In this document: in pieces, positions 7,973 to 14,622 of the stretch
Layout of the letters: the number at the start of each line of letters is the position of its first letter
Position numbering within the stretch: the stretch's first letter is position 1
Assembly (NCBI GenBank): GCA_905369775.1
Contig: CAJPJR010000028.1
Span: 1-25,331 of the forward strand
Reading direction: 5' to 3'
Source: Prevotellaceae bacterium UBA1746
Lineage (GTDB): Bacteria; Bacteroidota; Bacteroidia; Bacteroidales; Bacteroidaceae
DNA length: 25,331 bases
The notes under the pieces: generated by a model
Database searches by the model: none
What the model was told of the DNA's origin: nothing
What the model saw: the letters and a program-made list of their open reading frames with translations, nothing else
Position numbers and translations under genes: made by a program

Positions 7973-8243
7973 CTAAGTCACAATTACCTTGAACAGCTCA
8001 TTGGGCGGCCGACGAACGATGTACTTGTAGGCAGCGAACACAATCTGACCGCCATCTGGTGGAGGAACAGGCGGAGGAACTACTTGTCGTGGGTGCTGAA
8101 CAGACGAAAACCAAGGTCGGCAAAGATATTGAGGCTTCTTTATCTTCGTGTTGAACAGTCGCCCTGCAAGATAAGTGCCCCAGTTCGTGAATGGTCAGCG
8201 CCAAGGCAATACAGCGGAACATGAAGGTAAAACGTATTCCCAT
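7973..8243 (-). pseudogene. Frameshifted HELGH metallopeptidase-like gene
   Basis: From the ATG at 8243 the minus frame reads FRCIALALTIHELGH and then shifts. The downstream frame continues as YLAGRLFNTKIKK, then a Pro-rich stretch PPPVPPP and DGGQIVFAAYKYIVRRPP, to a TAG at 7973-7975. Removing one T in the CACTT run at the motif restores HELGHYLAGRLF. The combination of HELGHYLA and a later DGG segment recalls M50 site-2 proteases (HExxH and LDGG). The DNA between the two motifs is far too short for a complete enzyme, so an internal deletion is also likely; the M50 link is tentative. It starts 6 bases after the preceding gene and is the last member of the five-gene array. Confidence 0.5.
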
Positions 8244-8249
8244 TCCTGC

Positions 8250-8657
8250 TTATAGCTCAAAGAGTTTGTAGAAATATACGGCACCAACGAAAGGTTCAGG
8301 AACACCACGGACCCTCCCCAAGAGATACCCGAATCTGTCGTAGACCTGCTCCCTTTTGATTTCGCCCATATACACCCCCGATCCGCTATAGAACTTGCTG
8401 TCTTTGAGATATCCGATATAACCGCCTTGCTTGTCGTAGTATCTACCATTGCTATAACGACCGATACAGTTGCCTTTAGCATCATAGAACCGATCAGCAA
8501 GTTGGCGTCCTTTGTAGGAACCAGTGCGGTCGTAAATCTTTTCACTCTCGTAGCGACCGATGATTTCTCCATAGCGATTGTATAGCTGTTGGCTATAAGC
8601 TGCCAGTGAGAAGACTGACAAAATGAGGGTGACAATATATTTTCTAAAACTCATCAT
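8250..8657 (-). CDS. Secreted 5-fold beta-flower-type repeat protein
   Basis: A 135-residue protein with an N-terminal signal peptide (basic start, hydrophobic ILSVFSLAAYS, likely cleavage near residue 22). After it come at least five tandem ~18-residue repeats of the form (K)(F/Y)YD..G...GR, for example IYDRTGSYKGR, FYDAKGNCIGR, YYDKQGGYIGY, FYSGSGVYMGE and VYDRFGYLLGR. This pattern is that of small Bacteroidota proteins described as 5-fold beta-flower proteins, which form a closed ring of beta hairpins. It is predicted to be exported to the periplasm or cell surface; the molecular role is unknown. It sits 6 bases after the gene at 8664-9194 and 6 bases before the HELGH pseudogene, so it is co-transcribed with both. 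The start could also be the second Met at 8654. Confidence 0.75.
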   Translation of the reverse strand: MMSFRKYIVTLILSVFSLAAYSQQLYNRYGEIIGRYESEKIYDRTGSYKGRQLADRFYDAKGNCIGRYSNGRYYDKQGGYIGYLKDSKFYSGSGVYMGEIKREQVYDRFGYLLGRVRGVPEPFVGAVYFYKLFEL

Positions 8658-8663
8658 TCGTTC

Positions 8664-9194
8664 CTACCCCAATTTTCGGCTGATATCAAAATAGATACAC
8701 TTCTCATCAAAAGCATTCCCCTTGAAATAGAGACAGTCGATACCGCCACTTAGTGTCTGTTTCTCTACGCAAAGGCATGAGAAAGGGAACTTGCGCTCAA
8801 GATATTCATATTCCTGGCTGACATCGATGACGCAAATGGCTGTTTCGGGAGTCATGCCATCACCTGTGCTGTCAAGCACCTCCATGAGTAGACGCTCCTG
8901 TGGAGTCTCAACCTCATACATGTCGACATTTTCCATAGCCTTTTCTAGGTCGTCCATGATATCCGCGTCTAAATCAAAAGAAGGGGTGCTGTCATCATCA
9001 CCTTCTTCAAATGCTCTTTCTTTCCAATAATCCATAGAAAGAGCGTCTTCTATCACGCCATTTGTGTATTCTGGCTTGAAAGTATATCCATAGAGGAGCG
9101 AACGAAGCGTTTCAACATCCAGCTCCACTTCATGGTTCTTCCACTTCGCGATGAGATTTTCATCGTATGAACCTTTGAATTTGCTATAGTCCAT
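8664..9194 (-). CDS. Hypothetical protein with DUF4919-like C-terminus
   Basis: A 176-residue, acidic, cytosolic-looking protein without signal peptide or membrane segment. The first part (SYDENLIAKWKN, LRSLLYGYTFKP) and the later STGDGMTPETAICVIDVSQE and GGIDCLYFKGNAF resemble the DUF4919 family of Bacteroidota, in which a TGDG..PETA..VI.VSEEY motif precedes a small beta domain. I make that link from memory and hold it loosely. It lies 10 bases downstream of the leucine-rich-repeat pseudogene and 6 bases upstream of the beta-flower gene, so it is part of the same tight array. An immunity or chaperone-like role would fit the context but nothing in the sequence shows it. Confidence 0.65.
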   Translation of the reverse strand: MDYSKFKGSYDENLIAKWKNHEVELDVETLRSLLYGYTFKPEYTNGVIEDALSMDYWKERAFEEGDDDSTPSFDLDADIMDDLEKAMENVDMYEVETPQERLLMEVLDSTGDGMTPETAICVIDVSQEYEYLERKFPFSCLCVEKQTLSGGIDCLYFKGNAFDEKCIYFDISRKLG

Positions 9195-9204
9195 TGGTGT
9201 GTTC

Positions 9205-9643
9205 TTACTCTTTATTCAACATGTGATGATAATTCTTGTCGAGCAGTTGCTCAAACTTCTCTCGTGTACCCTTGGGAATGTTTATTCGGTTAAGCAGTTT
9301 ACTCCCATCAAACGCATATTTATCTGTCTTGATAATAGATAATTGTCGGTTTATTTCTCCTAGGCTCTCACAAAAGCCAAAAGCGTAGTAGCCAATATGC
9401 TTCACCGTTGAGGGCTACAGAACTCTTCCAAGCACATACAGTTGGCGAAATGCGTCATCGCAAATCACTTCTGTTCCATTCTCGACACTGAATTCAAAAT
9501 ATCCAGTATAATCTTCGCATCCTTGTAGCAAGCGTTTCCCCTCAGCACTATAGAAGGCACCTGCATAATCTCGACTGTTTTTTTACTTTTCCACTATTGG
9601 TAGAGGTTATGTCCCAATAAATCTCAAGGTCTTGTGTATCCAT
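9205..9643 (-). pseudogene. BspA-type leucine-rich repeat gene with two lesions
   Basis: Reading from the ATG at 9643, the frame gives MDTQDLEIYWDITS and then shifts in a run of seven As; with six As it would continue NSRDYAGAFYSAEGKRLL and CDDAFRQLYVLGRVL. A TAG then interrupts the frame before PSTVKHIGYYAFGFCESL and RINIPKGTREKFEQLL. The IG.YAF..C.SL and IP.GT.EKFE.LL segments are typical of LRR_5/BspA-like repeats. One frameshift and one nonsense codon make this about 145 codons of broken gene. The last 66 codons can be read alone from a GTG at 9405 but lack the rest of the repeats. There is no signal peptide, so the ancestor was probably cytosolic. Spacing to its neighbours is 16 and 10 bases. 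Confidence 0.7.
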
Positions 9644-9659
9644 ATTTCCAATCTATCCA

Positions 9660-10619
9660 TCATTCATAAAATGCGTAGTCTATGCGCACTGCCTCCTTCA
9701 CCCGATCATCATGCTTCACACACCAGACCACGTTGGTCTTTCCGTCGTCGAACAAAGCAGCTATTGCTTCTTGCTCATTAGCTTCCAACGGATGAGCTGC
9801 AGACGTTGTGATGCAGACAATCACATTGCCTAATCTCGCGCCATCAAGAGCTCCATATTTTTGAACAAGGTCTTGCAAATATGCCACTCTGTGTGATGCA
9901 TCGTCTGCAAAACTCCAAAGCGTATCAAGTGACTGAAGATAAGATTTGAATAGACTTGAGCACAGCTCTTTTGCAGAAGGAGGAGCGACAAGATGATTGC
10001 CTTGCGTCACATAGTTGACGTATGCGCTGAGGACTGTCACGACTTCAAGATAGGCATTTCGCATACTAGCACGCTTCCAAAAGTGACGCTTTGAACCGAT
10101 GGCATTGATCTCATCTAATCTCTTCATTTGTCTTTTCAAACTATCACGATATGCCTTCGTTTTTCTAATCCACGATCGACGGAAGTATGAATCATATGCC
10201 CCAGAGAACTTATCAAACAAAGCACCTCTGTTATAGATATCCCACCACATCCACATACGTTCATGTGTTGGCACATCGATGTAGTCCTCTACAAACCCAT
10301 AATGGGACGAAGAAAACAAACAACACGCAGCAATCTCAGCCAGCGGCGCTTTCACACCCTCTGCGAGTATGATCCGATTAGCTAAAGAATATTGCCAAGG
10401 TTCATCGTTGAGACTGTGCGTCTGCAGTCCCCCCTCATCAGTAGGGGCACGATCTATCTCAATGGTTTGATGACCTTCATAATCATCGTCTGCAGCAATA
10501 GGCTCGAGCTGCTTCAGCATGTCGTAATGCTGCTTGTAGCCATAAAGGAGATGAGGTTCAAAATAAGGAATGATATCCTCAAAAGAAACTTGATATAAGA
10601 GTTCGCTATAAGTCATCAT
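9660..10619 (-). CDS. Hypothetical protein, possibly DUF6557-like
   Basis: About 319 residues, with tandem start codons GTG (10622), ATG (10619) and ATG (10616); I prefer the ATG at 10619. The first ~45 residues, TYSELLYQVSFEDI and YKQHYDMLKQLEPI, resemble the start of DUF6557-type proteins found in Bacteroidota accessory loci, but that is from memory. The middle is helical and rich in Trp and aromatic residues (HERMWMWWDIYNRG, SYFRRSWIRKTKAYRDSLKR). The C-terminus ends with VVWCVKHDDRVKEAVRIDYA. There is no signal peptide, membrane segment or recognisable catalytic motif. It is first in a five-gene array with gaps of 6-16 bases. The upstream DNA holds a 120-bp direct repeat and candidate promoters, so this gene probably leads the transcript. 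Confidence 0.65.
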   Translation of the reverse strand: MMTYSELLYQVSFEDIIPYFEPHLLYGYKQHYDMLKQLEPIAADDDYEGHQTIEIDRAPTDEGGLQTHSLNDEPWQYSLANRIILAEGVKAPLAEIAACCLFSSSHYGFVEDYIDVPTHERMWMWWDIYNRGALFDKFSGAYDSYFRRSWIRKTKAYRDSLKRQMKRLDEINAIGSKRHFWKRASMRNAYLEVVTVLSAYVNYVTQGNHLVAPPSAKELCSSLFKSYLQSLDTLWSFADDASHRVAYLQDLVQKYGALDGARLGNVIVCITTSAAHPLEANEQEAIAALFDDGKTNVVWCVKHDDRVKEAVRIDYAFYE

Positions 10620-10628
10620 CACGTAATT

Positions 10629-10748
10629 AAATGTTAGATTTCAATGTTGAGTAAGTTGTCCTTAGCTTGCCTGCATGAGCAATATACGAAATAGTTCACC
10701 CAAAAGAGAAGCAATTGATAATTATTTTTTAATAAACTTGACGTAAGA
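10629..10748. repeat. 120-bp direct repeat, unit 1
   Basis: This stretch aligns without gaps to 10786-10905 at an exact offset of 157 bases, with roughly 15-20 substitutions by eye. Shared blocks include AAATGTTAGATTTCAATGTTG and GCATGAGCAATATACGAAAT. Unit 1 directly abuts the start codons of the gene at 9660-10619, so it forms that gene's leader. Confidence 0.85.
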
Positions 10749-10781
10749 GAGGAGGGGGGAACGATTGAGCCATTATCGTGT
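10745..10781 (-). repeat. Polypurine intergenic element, copy 2
   Basis: AAGAGAGGAGGGGGGA followed by CATTATCGTGT. It is a diverged version of the elements at 6138 and 10964 and sits in the spacer between the two 120-bp repeat units. Confidence 0.4.
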
Positions 10782-10785
10782 AATG

Positions 10786-10905
10786 AAATGTTAGATTTCA
10801 ATGTTGAGCAAATTGTTCTTAGCTTGCTTGCATGAGCAATATACGAAATAGTTTATCCAAAAAAGAAGTAATTGGTAATTATTTTTCAAGAAACTTGAGG
10901 TAAGG
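10786..10905. repeat. 120-bp direct repeat, unit 2
   Basis: Second copy of the repeat at 10629-10748, same orientation and no indels. No gene follows it directly in the minus direction; only the 37-base spacer and unit 1 do. Confidence 0.85.
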
Positions 10906-10931
10906 ATTCACGTAGAGTCAATTAGCAAGTG

Positions 10932-10960
10932 CAAAATTAGACTATTCTTTTGAAAAACAA
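10932..10960 (-). promoter_or_regulatory. Possible promoter reading toward the five-gene array
   Basis: On the minus strand TTG (10958-10960) is separated by 18 bases from TAATTTTG (10932-10939), which matches the Bacteroidota -7 element TAnnTTTG. The spacer is shorter than the usual 19-21, so this is weaker than the candidate at 11056-11086. Confidence 0.35.
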
Positions 10961-10963
10961 GTA

Positions 10964-11008
10964 TTGAGAGAGAGGGGGGGGTAACCCTATATAATAAGAG
11001 GTTCGCGT
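10964..11008 (-). repeat. Polypurine intergenic element, copy 3
   Basis: TTGAGAGAGAGGGG, with the G run extending to eight, is followed by TTCGCGT about 20 bases later. The first 14 bases are identical to those at 6138-6151. Confidence 0.45.
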
Positions 11009-11055
11009 GTTTTCTGTTATTCTCTTATCTGAGGCCGATATTTTATTTGTTGGTG

Positions 11056-11086
11056 CAAAGGTACAAAATAATTTCTTCATACGCAA
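11056..11086 (-). promoter_or_regulatory. Strong Bacteroidota-type promoter, minus strand
   Basis: TTG (11084-11086), then exactly 20 bases, then TACCTTTG (11056-11063): a full match to the Bacteroidota consensus TTG-N20-TAnnTTTG. Transcription should begin near 11049 and run leftward. The nearest gene in that direction starts 430 bases away, so the transcript would have a long leader crossing two repeat units, or would encode an RNA. Confidence 0.6.
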
Positions 11087-11689
11087 GAGAAAGACCGATT
11101 TTCTTACTCTAAAAGATTAAAACATGTTTACTGAGCGCAGATGCGGCGGTTTTATACCTTTTATGGTGGTATGGTTGAAGTAATAAGGGGCTATTTTCTT
11201 TCATGTGGTGATATATGGTGCTCTATTCTCGTCTATCATTATTTATTTGCCGTGTGTGCTCTTCTTGTTTATTATGCCGCTTGTTTCCTTATAATGCGAT
11301 ATAGGGCAAATAATAGCCCATTCTGTTTGTTGGTTGTCTATATAAGGCAAAGGGCGTTTAGTTAGATCGTTTCTACTCGTCCATATTGAAAGGTATTATT
11401 TCTCCTGTGTGATATGGTTTCTCGTTGAAGTATGTAGAGTTGAAGTATATAGCGTTTAATGTCGTCCTGTATTCTTGTAGGTGGTTCTCTTTGATACTTT
11501 GTTTATATTCTTCATTACAATGCATTAGAAAGCAAATAAACGGCGTTAAATAGGTTGTAGTCGTCCAGGTATGAAGATATTATTTGTCGTTGTTCTTTCA
11601 TCTCGTGGTAATGTGATATGGTGATATGTGGTGCTATTGAAATAGGTAGATAGTGTTTTATTAGATGGTAGCGGTTGAGTAGGCATACA

Positions 11690-11724
11690 AAAAAGGGCGT
11701 TGCAGTTATTACAACGTCCTTTTT
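11690..11724 (-). terminator. Terminator downstream of the recombinase remnant
   Basis: AAAAAGGGCGTTG and CAACGTCCTTTTT form a 13-bp stem (one wobble pair) with a 9-nt loop. Read leftward it ends in a T run and begins 21 bases past the recombinase stop. Confidence 0.75.
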
Positions 11725-11745
11725 ATTTGTCGTGGTGGTATGGTA

Positions 11746-12039
11746 TTATATCACCTGTTGAAGTTTTTCCAATGCAAGGGCGGCCGCCGCTTTGCTTTCA
11801 ATCGATTTGCGTTTGTCTTGTGCTTGTCGCTCGATATAGTGTTTGAAAATGATATCTATGTTTTTGTGTCCTGTCACGCTTTGCACCTGTTGTGGAGTGT
11901 ATACAAATTCCGCAAATGCGATACTTGCAAACGTGTGTCGACCACAATGAGATGAGATATTTTGCCACTTGCTGCACTCTTTCCATATCATCGCAGATTT
12001 GCCGCTATCTTTGCCGCCCCCTGTCCAACAAGATATCAT
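11746..12039 (-). pseudogene. Tyrosine recombinase, C-terminal fragment
   Basis: A 97-codon frame holding only the end of a phage-type integrase domain. SSHCGRHTFAS supplies the HxxR box (H31, R34), TGHKN the second His (58), and FKHYI the nucleophilic Tyr (68). These are three of the catalytic elements of Xer/CTnDOT-like recombinases. The N-terminal core-binding domain, the first catalytic Arg and the beta-hairpin Lys are absent. The first ~18 residues (ISCWTGGGKDSGK) do not look like integrase and are probably junction sequence. The fragment ends at its own terminator and is cut on its 5' side close to the dispersed motif at 12051. It marks the right edge of the island, and is most likely a remnant of the enzyme that once mobilised it. 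It cannot be active. Confidence 0.75.
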
Positions 12040-12044
12040 TTCAT

Positions 12045-12068
12045 TTGAAGTTTAACGGGCAGCAATAA
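12045..12068 (+). repeat. Dispersed motif, copy C
   Basis: TTGAAG followed by TTTAACGGGCAGCAATAA. It sits between the recombinase remnant and the terminator of the neighbouring core gene, at the right edge of the island. Confidence 0.6.
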
Positions 12069-12071
12069 AAA

Positions 12072-12117
12072 AAGATCCGCAAGACGACTGGTGGACACAG
12101 CGCGTCTTGCGGATCTT
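12072..12117 (-). terminator. Terminator of the dehydrogenase gene
   Basis: A perfect 15-bp stem (AAGATCCGCAAGACG with CGTCTTGCGGATCTT) with a 16-nt loop. In the minus direction it is followed by a run of seven Ts; the plus side is also T-rich, so it may work both ways. It lies about 90 bases beyond the stop of the dehydrogenase. Confidence 0.8.
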
Positions 12118-12208
12118 CTTTCTTAAAAGGAGGAGGGAAACAACTACCGCCTGAACACAGCAGTTGCACGTTGGGGGACACTCGACAGCGATCGCGAGCA
12201 ACGCTCCC

Positions 12209-13165
12209 TCACGACACCACGTTTTGCGGCGCACCGGCGAGGAAGGCCTTGAGATTGTCGGCCATGATGCGGACGATGCGGCCGCGAGCGGCGGCGGTCG
12301 CCCACGCAATGTGGGGCGTGACGTAAGTGTTGGGGGCGGAGAGAATGGGATGGTCGGCCGCGGGCGGTTCGGTGGAGAGGACATCGCAGGCGTAGGCGCC
12401 AAGACGACCGGACTGCAAGGCTTCGGCCACCGCGACGTCATCGATCAATGCGCCGCGCGCCGTGTTGACGAGAATCAATCCGGGTGCTGAACGCGCCAAA
12501 AGCGACGCGTTGACGAAGGCGCGGTTTTGCTCCGTGAGGGGGCAGTGGAGCGACACCACGCGCGAGGTGGCAAAGGCTTCGTCGAGGGTGATTTTGCGCA
12601 CGCCGGTCGGGAGCATCGACTCGTCTTGCGAGGTGACGGCGCACACTTCAGCTTCAAGCACACGGAGGAGTTCGGCGACTTTGCGACCAATGTTGCCCAT
12701 ACCGATGAGGGAAACGCGCACGCCGCTGAGTTCTTCGACGGCTTCGTTCCACAAACTGAAATCGCGACTGCGCGACCAGTAACCTTCGCGGTTCAGCTGC
12801 GCATACTGTCCCACGCGGTTGGTGACTTCGAGGAGCAACGCCAGCGTGTGTTGCGCCACAGCGAGCGTACCGTAAGCGGGCACATTGCAGACGGTGACAC
12901 CACGTTCGCGGGCGGCGGCCACGTCCACCACGTCATAGCCCGTGGCGGCGACCAAAATCAGGCGGAGCCGGGGAAGACGATCGAGGATTTCGGCCGTGAT
13001 GCGCACCTTGTTGAGGATGATCACTTCGGCCTCGGCGGCACGCACCACGACCTCTGCTCTCGGCGTTCGCTCGTAGACGGTGAGTTGGCCTTGTTCGGCC
13101 AGCGCTCCCCAATCGAGATCGCCGGGGTTGAGTACAAAACTGTCGAGAAAAACGATATTGGGCAT
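12209..13165 (-). CDS. D-2-hydroxyacid dehydrogenase (glycerate dehydrogenase-like)
   Basis: A 318-residue NAD(P)-dependent oxidoreductase that interconverts 2-oxoacids and D-2-hydroxyacids such as hydroxypyruvate and glycerate. The Rossmann motif is GMGNIGR (155-161). The catalytic triad of the family is present: Arg in NTARG (R237), Glu in STEPP (E266) and His in PHIAW (H285). The length is standard for the family. It is cytosolic. The close upstream neighbour on the same strand, 131 bases away, is a GH109-like Gfo/Idh/MocA protein, so the two may be co-transcribed. No separate promoter is evident in the gap, and a strong terminator follows. The exact substrate is not determined by sequence. 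Confidence 0.9.
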   Translation of the reverse strand: MPNIVFLDSFVLNPGDLDWGALAEQGQLTVYERTPRAEVVVRAAEAEVIILNKVRITAEILDRLPRLRLILVAATGYDVVDVAAARERGVTVCNVPAYGTLAVAQHTLALLLEVTNRVGQYAQLNREGYWSRSRDFSLWNEAVEELSGVRVSLIGMGNIGRKVAELLRVLEAEVCAVTSQDESMLPTGVRKITLDEAFATSRVVSLHCPLTEQNRAFVNASLLARSAPGLILVNTARGALIDDVAVAEALQSGRLGAYACDVLSTEPPAADHPILSAPNTYVTPHIAWATAAARGRIVRIMADNLKAFLAGAPQNVVS

Positions 13166-13296
13166 AATGAAGTTTATGGAGAAAGAGGCAAAGAATGGAG
13201 AAAGAGCAGAGACGAATCGTGAACCGGCGGAGAGGTGTAGTGCGTCTGCGCTGATCGTCGCAGCCTAAGTGAACACGAACGAACCACCGAGGGCAA

Positions 13297-14472
13297 CTAA
13301 CGCTGCGCCGGAGGCATTTCGCCGTTGAGAAAATCGGGAATATCGACGGGTGTTCCCCCGCGCTGCGCCGAAAATCGCGTGAGTTCGGCGAGACACGACC
13401 ATTCGGCCGCATCGTACACGTCGATATCGAGTGACAAGCCGTGGCGCAGGCAGTGAATCAGGCGACAGTCCATCGCATAGTTCATGGCGTTGGGCACTCC
13501 GCATTCCGCGCCCTCGCGCCACAAAAGATAGGCGGGCGAATCGGCGACGGAATGGAGAAAGTTTTCCGCGGCTTCGCCTTCGCGCAGTCCGTCAGCATCT
13601 TGAAACAGCGGTAGGGGGTATTTTTGCGCAAAAGCCTTCGTACCACTGATGCCTTGAATGCGACTGTAAGGCCGCGGCGTGGTGCCGTCGAACTGCAGCA
13701 AGATGGTCACTCCGCGTTCGGTGGTGATGAGGGCGTGGTTGGCGTGTCCCAACAAACTGTCGCGGCCGGCAGCCATTCCGGTGACGGAGGAGAGCCGCAT
13801 CATGCGGTCGCGGCGATGAAAACCGAGGAGTTGTGCGATGGGACCGATGGCGTGCGTGGGATAGGGGTTTCCGCCGTGCCGACAACCGGCGCGATAGAAC
13901 GCGGCGGCCGCATGGTCTCCGGCAAACAGCGCACTCCAATCGTGAAGATACGCACCTTCGCAATGGGTAATCGTCCCGAAAACGCCGCGGCGGTGCATGT
14001 CGAGTGTAGCCAGCGCGAACCAATCGTAGCAACAATTTTCGGTCATGAAACAATGTCGTTGCGTGGCTTCCGCCGTACGCACCAACTCCCAACAGTCGAC
14101 CACCGTCGTGGCAGCCGGCACTTCGACCGCCACGTGCTTTCCACAGCGCATCGCCTCGACGGCCATAGCGGCGTGGTGGCTCCAATCAGTACATATATAT
14201 ATAAGGTCTATGTCCTCACGGCGACAAAGTTCGCGCCACGCCTCCGCATTTGTAGAAGTTTCGGGCAAGGGGCGCCGCTGCTCACGCAGCAATTGGAGTG
14301 CAGACGCGACCGCTGCAGGATCAGGATCGGCCACCGCACGAAATTCCGCTCCATCGACATAGGCATAGCGCGCCAAGGTGGCTCGTCCGCGCTGACCGGC
14401 GCCGACCAACCCGATGCGCACCGTGGGAATCGGCGCACAAGTCAACTCGAAAACAGAAGATCGGTGCTGCAT
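13297..14472 (-). CDS. Gfo/Idh/MocA family protein, GH109-like
   Basis: About 391 residues from the ATG at 14472; an in-frame ATG at 14544 would add 24 residues that look non-native. An N-terminal Rossmann fold carries GLVGAGQRG near residues 21-29, and GKHVAVEVPA is in the expected dinucleotide-binding position. The segments TENCCYDWFAL, EGAYLHDWSAL, GGNPYPTHAIGPIAQLLG and DIDVYDAAEWSCLAEL follow the pattern of glycoside hydrolase family 109 (NAD-dependent alpha-N-acetylgalactosaminidase) in Bacteroidota. Many GH109 proteins carry a twin-arginine signal; this one has none, so it should be cytosolic and may have another sugar as substrate. It is paired with the D-2-hydroxyacid dehydrogenase downstream. 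It is transcribed away from the tRNA-Ser promoter located at 14562. Confidence 0.8.
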   Translation of the reverse strand: MQHRSSVFELTCAPIPTVRIGLVGAGQRGRATLARYAYVDGAEFRAVADPDPAAVASALQLLREQRRPLPETSTNAEAWRELCRREDIDLIYICTDWSHHAAMAVEAMRCGKHVAVEVPAATTVVDCWELVRTAEATQRHCFMTENCCYDWFALATLDMHRRGVFGTITHCEGAYLHDWSALFAGDHAAAAFYRAGCRHGGNPYPTHAIGPIAQLLGFHRRDRMMRLSSVTGMAAGRDSLLGHANHALITTERGVTILLQFDGTTPRPYSRIQGISGTKAFAQKYPLPLFQDADGLREGEAAENFLHSVADSPAYLLWREGAECGVPNAMNYAMDCRLIHCLRHGLSLDIDVYDAAEWSCLAELTRFSAQRGGTPVDIPDFLNGEMPPAQR

Positions 14473-14561
14473 GAAAATGAGATTTTTGCACACGAAGATA
14501 CGAACTTCGGCGTCGAGAAGACCGCAGAATGCAGTTTTTCTCAACTTTTTTGGTCGAAAGC

Positions 14562-14592
14562 TTGCAAGATTGGGGAGTATTGCCTACTTTTG
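14562..14592 (+). promoter_or_regulatory. Promoter of the tRNA-Ser/tRNA-Glu unit
   Basis: TTG (14562-14564), exactly 20 bases, then TACTTTTG (14585-14592). This is a full Bacteroidota promoter match, placing the transcription start about 20 bases before the tRNA-Ser gene. Confidence 0.75.
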
Positions 14593-14622
14593 CACTGCGT
14601 TTGACAAACAAACGCCCTCCTT

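Larger units (their letters stand above)
10623..11745. other. 1.1-kb non-coding region upstream of the five-gene array
   Basis: I find no convincing gene here. It holds the two 120-bp direct repeats, two polypurine elements, two candidate minus-strand promoters and the recombinase remnant's terminator. It also carries scattered words of the form GTGATATGG and TGGTGGTATGGT between 11.16 and 11.74 kb. It is markedly AT-rich. Confidence 0.6.

Noticed and set aside
10629..10905. CRISPR array
   Set aside because: There are only two long, diverged copies with one spacer-like gap of 37 bases and no short identical repeats; no cas genes are present.
11141..11365. 74-codon plus frame encoding a hydrophobic, Tyr- and Cys-rich peptide
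   Set aside because: It has no promoter match and lies in AT-rich repeat-bearing DNA opposite to all island genes. A small membrane protein cannot be excluded, but I have no positive evidence.
13624..14604. 326-codon plus frame over the GH109-like gene
   Set aside because: Antisense shadow; it also runs through the tRNA-Ser promoter.
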